A program made the position numbers and the translations under genes. This document shows positions 59,275 to 64,000 of a DNA stretch of 64,000 nucleotides, piece by piece; the stretch's first letter is position 1, and the number at the start of each line of letters is the position of its first letter. The stretch spans positions 1-64,000 of the forward strand of contig JAGAXM010000019.1 in assembly GCA_017940895.1 (NCBI GenBank), written 5' to 3'. The notes below the pieces were generated by a model. That model saw nothing but the letters and a program-made list of their open reading frames with translations. It was not told where the DNA came from and did not search any database. This stretch comes from Clostridiales bacterium. Lineage in GTDB: Bacteria; Bacillota; Clostridia; Saccharofermentanales; Saccharofermentanaceae.

Positions 59275-59994
59275 TTACGCTCTCCAGGGTCTCTTGCTGT
59301 CGAGCCAGCCGTTCGCCTTCCAATACTTGAAGTCCGTGTACTCCGGATCCTGCTTGCCGAGGTTCGTCTGAAGCATTCTTACAATGTAGAACTTTGCCTT
59401 GACAGGAAGCTTGGTACGAGCGGGCTTGCTGTAATCGACTGAAGCCATTTTGCGAGCCGCCGCCTGTACCTTGGATGTCATCTCCGCCGTCTTCTTCGCA
59501 GGCATCTTATTCCAGTCGATCTCGCTCATGAGCTTAAAGCTGATGCATCTGATGTCGCTTACACCCCACCACGACAGGCTGTCCCTGATATCTTTTGCCG
59601 AGGACTTCTCGCCCGAACCCAAACACTGTGTAATGATGACCGCTCGCTTGCCGAACATCTCTTTCGCGGGCCTGTGCGGCATCCATCTGTATCCGAAATG
59701 ATCGAGCATCGCTTTCATAGCACCCGTGCAGTGGAAGACATATGCTGGTGACGTGAATACAAGAAGGTCAGCCTCGAGCAACGCCTTCTCGATCTTCTGA
59801 ACATATGGCGCATCCTTACACAGATCCTGGCGGGTTCTGAAGCACTGTGTACAGCCGCAGCAAAATCCGGGCAGATCGCGGGGAAGATAGAATTCCGTTA
59901 TCTCGGCTTTACTCTGAAACTGCCCGAGGAAGATCTCCTTGAGTCTGTATGTAACGCCCTTTTTCTCTGTGCCGTTTATAACCGTTATCTTCAT
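59275..59994 (-). CDS. Flavodoxin-fold NAD(P)H-dependent oxidoreductase
   Basis: The 239-aa protein has a flavodoxin-like fold (MKITVINGTEKKG, FTSPAYVFHCTGAMKAMLDHFGYRW) and a CCGCTQCF cysteine block at residues 43-50, seen in some iron-sulfur flavoproteins and FMN reductases. It probably reduces quinone-like or nitro compounds. The start at 59994 follows GGAGG by eight bases and overlaps the TetR stop by four. It is controlled by that TetR protein, judged from operon order. Confidence 0.82.
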   Translation of the reverse strand: MKITVINGTEKKGVTYRLKEIFLGQFQSKAEITEFYLPRDLPGFCCGCTQCFRTRQDLCKDAPYVQKIEKALLEADLLVFTSPAYVFHCTGAMKAMLDHFGYRWMPHRPAKEMFGKRAVIITQCLGSGEKSSAKDIRDSLSWWGVSDIRCISFKLMSEIDWNKMPAKKTAEMTSKVQAAARKMASVDYSKPARTKLPVKAKFYIVRMLQTNLGKQDPEYTDFKYWKANGWLDSKRPWRA

Positions 59995-60611
59995 GCTATC
60001 GTCCTCCCGTAAAGTTTGTCGAACTGTCTTAAGTGTTCCTCGAGTGTTTTGAGCGCTTCCTTTTCGCGCTTCGGCTCGCGGTCGCATACCGTAAGCAGCA
60101 GGTATATCGGCGCGTAGAAGTGAAGCGTCATTATGGGTACGTTGTCGGTGACGAGCACGCCCTGCGCGACCATGAGTCCCAGGAGCATTCCCTGATACGA
60201 AAGCGGCATGTCGTAGTACTGACTCTGGTAGACTGCCGCGAGGTCCTTGTCGTGGAACTGCTCGATAGTGAGCATCTTACGAAAACGCTTGGTGTAGTCG
60301 TCGTGGAGGTAGTACAGGAACAGGCTCTTGCCGAGCTCGATCATGCTCTCCTCATTCATGTTCTTGTAGATGTCAGCGTCCTTGGTCGGATCCATCCCGT
60401 TGATGTTAAGCGAGCCCGCCTGCTCCATGAAGCGGTTGTTCATCTCATCGATGATCGCGTCGAAGATCGCCTGCTTGTTCTTGTAGTGCTTATAAAGCGA
60501 CGGCGCCTTGATGCCGACCCGCTCGGCTATATCGTTGACGTAAACGTTCGCGTAACCTTTCTCGGAGAATAGTGTCAGTGCTTCGTCTAATATTCTGTGC
60601 TTCGTGTCCAT
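59991..60611 (-). CDS. TetR-family regulator
   Basis: The 206-aa regulator has the N-terminal helix-turn-helix (ILDEALTLFSEKGYANVYVNDIAERVGIKAPSLYKHYKNK) and a helical ligand domain. It begins the two-gene unit with the flavoprotein. Two perfect palindromes GGCTAAT-N4-ATTAGCC lie at its promoter, one between -35 and -10 and one just downstream, so it very likely represses itself and the enzyme until a small ligand binds. Confidence 0.9.
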   Translation of the reverse strand: MDTKHRILDEALTLFSEKGYANVYVNDIAERVGIKAPSLYKHYKNKQAIFDAIIDEMNNRFMEQAGSLNINGMDPTKDADIYKNMNEESMIELGKSLFLYYLHDDYTKRFRKMLTIEQFHDKDLAAVYQSQYYDMPLSYQGMLLGLMVAQGVLVTDNVPIMTLHFYAPIYLLLTVCDREPKREKEALKTLEEHLRQFDKLYGRTIA

Positions 60612-60625
60612 GAGTCACCTCAGTT

Positions 60626-60674
60626 GGCTAATTTGTATTAGCCAGATTATAGGCTAATTCCAATTAGCCGTCAA
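60626..60674 (-). promoter_or_regulatory. TetR promoter with two palindromic operators
   Basis: TTGACG (60674-60669) and TATAAT (60650-60645) on the minus strand frame the palindrome GGCTAAT-N4-ATTAGCC at 60652-60669, which fills the spacer. A second copy lies at 60626-60643. Starts are 26 bp apart. Confidence 0.85.
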
Positions 60675-60693
60675 CCCCATCCCCCAAAATGTC

Positions 60694-60754
60694 TCAATCA
60701 AGAACCGTCCCCAAATGGTACATGTTCCAAACGGGGACGGTTCTCAAATGGTAC
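60694..60754. repeat. GGGGACGGTTCTC repeat, copy 3, inverted pair
   Basis: AGAACCGTCCCC (60701-60712) is perfectly inverted at 60733-60744, with 20 bp between. Bases 60723-60753 match 16343-16373 at all but one or two positions. It lies between the GH5 end and the TetR promoter and is a mobile-like palindrome. Confidence 0.75.
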
Positions 60755-60787
60755 ATAACAGCATCCACAAACTTAATACTTACGAAC

Positions 60788-61822
60788 TTACAGCACTTCC
60801 CTCAGGGCTTCCTTAAGCTGAACATTCTTAAGGTCGGAGATGCCGTAGTTCATGCCCTTATAATTCCAGAGGGCGCTGCCGATATCATACTTATGGAATG
60901 CGGCATGGATGTCACGGATCCAGCGGACGGCATCTTCCTTGCCTGCAAGGTCGATTACGCCGTGCTCGCCGCAGTAAAGCGGGATGTTATTCTCTTCAGC
61001 CTTCTTAATTGCGGGTCTGAAGATATCCTCGAAGAACTTGGGTCCGATCTCGCTGATGCCCTCTTCGAAGATGGCCCCTGCAAGATCCTTGGAGAGTTCG
61101 GTGGAGGCTTTTTGATACTCTGCCAAGGTCTTCGGGTAACCTATCCTGAAGTCGAGAGGCATGCAGTCGACCCAGTGTGCGCCCTGGTGTGTGAATACCA
61201 TGGGCTCGTAACAATGGAAGTTGTAAACAATGTGATCGTCGAGCGGGATGTCCAGAAGATGGACCGTGCCTACGGAGTTGTAGCACACGCCGCCGATAAC
61301 AAGATAAACGGAAGGACAGATGTCACGCATGCGCTTGATGTAACGAGTAAGAAGATCATTCCACGCATCGACTACCTCGAACATAACAACTTCGTTCAAA
61401 GGCTCGAAAGCAACATGGTCCGTATAGTCCTTAAACTCATTTGCAATCTGCTCCCACAGCTTCAGGAATCTCTCCTGGTGCTCGGGATTATAGAAGAACT
61501 GCTTCTTGTCGTCCTTCTTCATGGGATCGAAAGAATAACCGTAGCACTCGTGAAGATCGATGATCATGTTAAGACCATACTTCTCGCACCACTTTCTGCA
61601 GTTGTGGAGGTACTCGTAGCCGCTGTCCTTGCGGTTGCCGGTCTCATCTTCGAGAACGATATAGTCAACGGGGCAGCGCACGTGATCGAAGCCGAAGTCT
61701 TTGATGTTCTTTATATCTTCCTCGGTGATATACGAATCGAAATGAGCCGTATCATACTTACTGAACTGTGAGATCCAGCCGCCGAGATTAACACCTTTCT
61801 GAAATCCTTCAAACTTGCGCAT
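60788..61822 (-). CDS. Glycoside hydrolase family 5 enzyme
   Basis: The 344-aa enzyme is a GH5-type beta-glycosidase: GVNLGGW at 10-16, general acid E144 in FEPLNEV, HCYEPM near 203 and nucleophile E286 in CGEHGV. It lacks a signal peptide, so it acts inside the cell, perhaps on imported oligosaccharides. No cellulose-binding module is present. The ATG at 61822 follows GGAGG by eight bases. A short CTCCA/TGGAG repeat covers that site. Confidence 0.88.
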   Translation of the reverse strand: MRKFEGFQKGVNLGGWISQFSKYDTAHFDSYITEEDIKNIKDFGFDHVRCPVDYIVLEDETGNRKDSGYEYLHNCRKWCEKYGLNMIIDLHECYGYSFDPMKKDDKKQFFYNPEHQERFLKLWEQIANEFKDYTDHVAFEPLNEVVMFEVVDAWNDLLTRYIKRMRDICPSVYLVIGGVCYNSVGTVHLLDIPLDDHIVYNFHCYEPMVFTHQGAHWVDCMPLDFRIGYPKTLAEYQKASTELSKDLAGAIFEEGISEIGPKFFEDIFRPAIKKAEENNIPLYCGEHGVIDLAGKEDAVRWIRDIHAAFHKYDIGSALWNYKGMNYGISDLKNVQLKEALREVL

Positions 61823-61921
61823 TCATTATTCCTCCAAGTATTTTTGCCTGGAGTATAAAACCAAAAGTAAGAAGTATTAACAAGGCTGATCTTGTCAATA
61901 ATCAGTCGTTTTTTGCTATTT

Positions 61922-63679
61922 TCAGATGCCGTCCTTAAGGTGTCTTTTATTCTCGTACATGAGCGAATCAGCGCGGTCGAATATCTCGGATACTTTATGA
62001 TCCTTACCGGGTTCGAATGTCGCCATTCCGATAGCAACTACAGGACCTTCACCGGAAGTAAGATTCTTGTGCACCTGCTCCTTAAAAGCCGCTGTCAAAG
62101 CCTCGCGGTCCCTGTAATCATCGCCTCTTATGAACACTGCGAACTCATCGCCTCCGATACGGAATACCGGACTGTGATCGAATACATTGCAAATAAGTTT
62201 ACATGCTGCTTTAAGAAGATCATCTCCTGCTTTATGGCCGAGATTATCGTTGGTCTCCTTCAGTCCGTTGACATCACACACCGCGATAGCGAACGGCAGA
62301 TAATCAAGGCCGTTGTCGATATTGCTCTGTACCGAACGGACGAGCTCCGTATAAGCGAACTTATTCTTAACTCCTGTCAACTCGTCGCGGCGCGCAAGCT
62401 CCCTCTCGGTATTAAGCGCGTTAAGATGTTCTTTCTCCTTCTTGACCTCGTTGTCGACATTCTCGACACCGATTATGAAGTGGGAATCATCGCTGCTCTT
62501 CCTGATATTAAGCCTTGTAAACTGCGGCTCACCGTTGATGAGCAGACGGTAGTCGACAGTAAGATTCTTCTGCTCCCCGAGAGACGTAATCAGATAATCC
62601 TTCGTCAGAACATGAAGGATCCTTTCCTGATCGTCGGGGTGGACCAACTTCGGCAGATTGACAGCCGAATCCTGATAGAAGTCGGCGCCCCCCTCCTGCA
62701 CCTCCATTTGTCCGTAGATGTTCTTGGATGTGTATCCGACATAACTTGAATCCGCGATATCGACATAGTAGATAACATCGTAGTTCGACGCGAGGCTCTC
62801 CGCGATCTGGCCGAACGAGAAGCTCTTCTTCTGCTTCTCTATCCTCTCCTGCTCTGCATCGATTTCTTCCTGAATATCCTTGACGCACAGCACGAAATTC
62901 TTACCTTCGTTGACTCTCATGACCGAGAACTGGAAATACCTCGGCACACCTGCGACCATGATTCTGTACTTGTATGTGAAAGACCTCTTCCTGTGAAGCA
63001 TCTCCTTCATGGTCTCTTTGTTATAGAGGCTCACCGCAAATTCGCGGTCATCGGGATGCGCATAGTCTCTGGCATTCTCGCGCGTGTCCTGATAGAAGTC
63101 GTCCCAGTTCTTCGGGATCTTCATCGACTCGTAGTAGTCGTTCGGCGAGAACTCCATATACTTACCCGTCTCGATATCGACGTAGTAGATCGACTCGTAC
63201 TCGCACGCAAGACTCTTCGCGATCTGGTTATATACCTCACGCTCTTCTTTTATCTTCTGAACAACTCTGTTACGGCGCTCTTCGTCGTTGATATTCTCGA
63301 GACCGATGATGAATACGGGCTCGCCCTTCTCATTATCATCGAGTCTTATGACACGCATCGTGTAATACTCGGGAGTGCCTTCCGCCATATAGCGGAACTT
63401 AACGTCCTTGGTCTGCCCGGGCTCGACCGACTTTATAAGATTGTCGTAGCGAAGGTAATCTGCTACCAGCCCGCGGTCCTCCTCATGGATCATCTTCACC
63501 GCATTGTTGGTAACGTACTCGTAAAAACCTGTGGACTCGGCTGAATTAACGAACTTCTTCGCTGCGGGATCCTTGGCATACCAGATGTATTCATCCGTGG
63601 CTGCGTTGACATAAAAAAGACTTGCGTAGTCCTGCAGAAGCTTCTGCGCCATCACGTCGAAAAACAATTCATCAGCCAC
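61922..63679 (-). CDS. Diguanylate cyclase with three PAS-like repeats
   Basis: This soluble 585-aa protein has three repeated PAS-like domains of about 125 residues (about 10-135, 150-270, 290-410), each beginning with (L/I)FYVN or IYYVDI and ending in a (F/L)xxGxEN(I/V)-like strand. A GGDEF domain with DELTGVKNK and RIGGDEF near 508 follows. It should make cyclic-di-GMP in response to a bound ligand. No RxxD site is present. The start is GTG at 63679, six bases after GGGGGTGATC. TATATAAT lies upstream as a -10. Confidence 0.85.
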   Translation of the reverse strand: MADELFFDVMAQKLLQDYASLFYVNAATDEYIWYAKDPAAKKFVNSAESTGFYEYVTNNAVKMIHEEDRGLVADYLRYDNLIKSVEPGQTKDVKFRYMAEGTPEYYTMRVIRLDDNEKGEPVFIIGLENINDEERRNRVVQKIKEEREVYNQIAKSLACEYESIYYVDIETGKYMEFSPNDYYESMKIPKNWDDFYQDTRENARDYAHPDDREFAVSLYNKETMKEMLHRKRSFTYKYRIMVAGVPRYFQFSVMRVNEGKNFVLCVKDIQEEIDAEQERIEKQKKSFSFGQIAESLASNYDVIYYVDIADSSYVGYTSKNIYGQMEVQEGGADFYQDSAVNLPKLVHPDDQERILHVLTKDYLITSLGEQKNLTVDYRLLINGEPQFTRLNIRKSSDDSHFIIGVENVDNEVKKEKEHLNALNTERELARRDELTGVKNKFAYTELVRSVQSNIDNGLDYLPFAIAVCDVNGLKETNDNLGHKAGDDLLKAACKLICNVFDHSPVFRIGGDEFAVFIRGDDYRDREALTAAFKEQVHKNLTSGEGPVVAIGMATFEPGKDHKVSEIFDRADSLMYENKRHLKDGI

Positions 63680-63752
63680 CGAAGATCACCCCCGACCTAA
63701 AATAACTTTTATATTATATACCTTTACGTGAACTGACGCGCAGATAAATATA

Positions 63753-63785
63753 AAGACCCGCTTGCCGGGGAGCATCGCGGGTCTT
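63753..63785 (-). terminator. Terminator of the partial gene at the window end
   Basis: AAGACCCGC and GCGGGTCTT form a perfect nine-pair stem (63777-63785 and 63753-63761 on the plus strand) followed on the minus strand by TATATTTAT. Confidence 0.75.
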
Positions 63786-63812
63786 GGTGGGGGTTTAAAT
63801 GAGAAGAATTTC

Positions 63813-64000
63813 TTATTCGGTTATATCCTCATACCTTACATTGGTGATGTGGATCGTCGAAGTGTAACCGTGGTTACCCATGTTGAACTCAAGTCTTCCA
63901 TAGTTGTCGTCTCTCTCGTTCGATGTGAACTCGTAAGTGAATGTCTGCCACTCGGGTCCGATATCGATCGTGGTGTCAGGCAGGTATCTGATCCAGCCGG
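63813..64000 (-). CDS. C-terminal part of a carbohydrate-binding protein (partial)
   Basis: The last 61 codons of a minus-strand gene are inside the window; its start lies beyond base 64000. The sequence ends GRLEFNMGNHGYTSTIHITN and closes with VRYEDITE before TAA. The alternating strands, EWQTFTYEFTSNE and the final xNVRYEDIT fit the end of a CBM4/9/22-type carbohydrate-binding module. It probably belongs to a secreted glycoside hydrolase, which cannot be confirmed here. A hairpin terminator follows. Confidence 0.65.
   Translation of the reverse strand, partial: GWIRYLPDTTIDIGPEWQTFTYEFTSNERDDNYGRLEFNMGNHGYTSTIHITNVRYEDITE

Noticed and set aside
3840..62160. Product-inhibition (RxxD) sites in the four GGDEF domains
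   Set aside because: The four residues at the expected position before each GGDEF motif do not read RxxD.

Overview
The window looks like a chromosomal segment of an anaerobic Bacillota (Clostridia) bacterium. Reasons: Gram-positive sensor kinases and response regulators of the OmpR and LytTR types, AGGAGG-type ribosome binding sites, an Lsa-like ABC-F protein, a carbohydrate-binding surface lipoprotein, acetolactate decarboxylase, an iron-containing alcohol dehydrogenase, and many cyclic-di-GMP proteins. A finer placement is not possible from sequence alone. Almost every gene lies on the minus strand. The exceptions are two related nuclease-like genes and one Rrf2 regulator. I saw no rRNA, tRNA, CRISPR array or intact insertion sequence.

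Layout in window order. 1-1490: a small unknown gene, then a PD-(D/E)XK-like gene (592-1377, +) framed by TTGTCG repeats upstream and an ordered palindrome cluster downstream. 1553-13995: a membrane protein and a five-gene cyclic-di-GMP operon (two HD-GYP proteins, a propeller hybrid kinase, a GGDEF and a GGDEF-EAL protein). 14096-16530: acetolactate decarboxylase and an ABC-F gene behind a leader-peptide attenuator. 16531-22364: an unknown protein, an AgrC/LytTR pair, an OmpR-type pair and a DUF975 protein. 22665-30519: an ABC/FtsX exporter with an M13 peptidase, small membrane proteins and a PreA-like oxidoreductase. 30575-36579: three membrane-anchored alpha/beta hydrolases with a LytTR-DUF3021 pair. 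36771-37634: the second nuclease-like gene with its own palindrome cluster. 37645-40624: a diguanylate cyclase and two lipoproteins. 40673-55551: a sulfur and Fe-S region (metQ, metNI, mccAB, glutamate-cysteine ligase with a class II amidotransferase, iscU, iscS, Rrf2), interrupted by a GntR/CPBP unit. 55543-64000: a two-component pair with a surface protein, an acetyltransferase, a TetR/flavoprotein pair, a GH5 enzyme, a PAS-GGDEF protein and the end of a carbohydrate-binding protein.

How parts work together. The Rrf2 regulator carries IscR-like cysteines, and three promoters (iscS, mccB, metQ) carry the same palindrome CCTA-N9-TAGG over the -35 box. The mccB and metQ transcripts then encode two related cysteine-containing leader peptides, each followed by a terminator and a competing pairing. 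This suggests two-layer control by cysteine or Fe-S status.

The strongest candidate for an undescribed system is the pair of PD-(D/E)XK-like genes together with four intergenic palindrome clusters. Two clusters lie directly behind the genes and two stand alone. All share one geometry: forward and inverted short modules repeat at exactly 12 bp, in two blocks. The module itself is GAGACAAAA at two loci, TCTACCTA at a third and TCTTCA at a fourth. Both genes also share the 18-mer TTTTGTCGAAAATTGTCG upstream.
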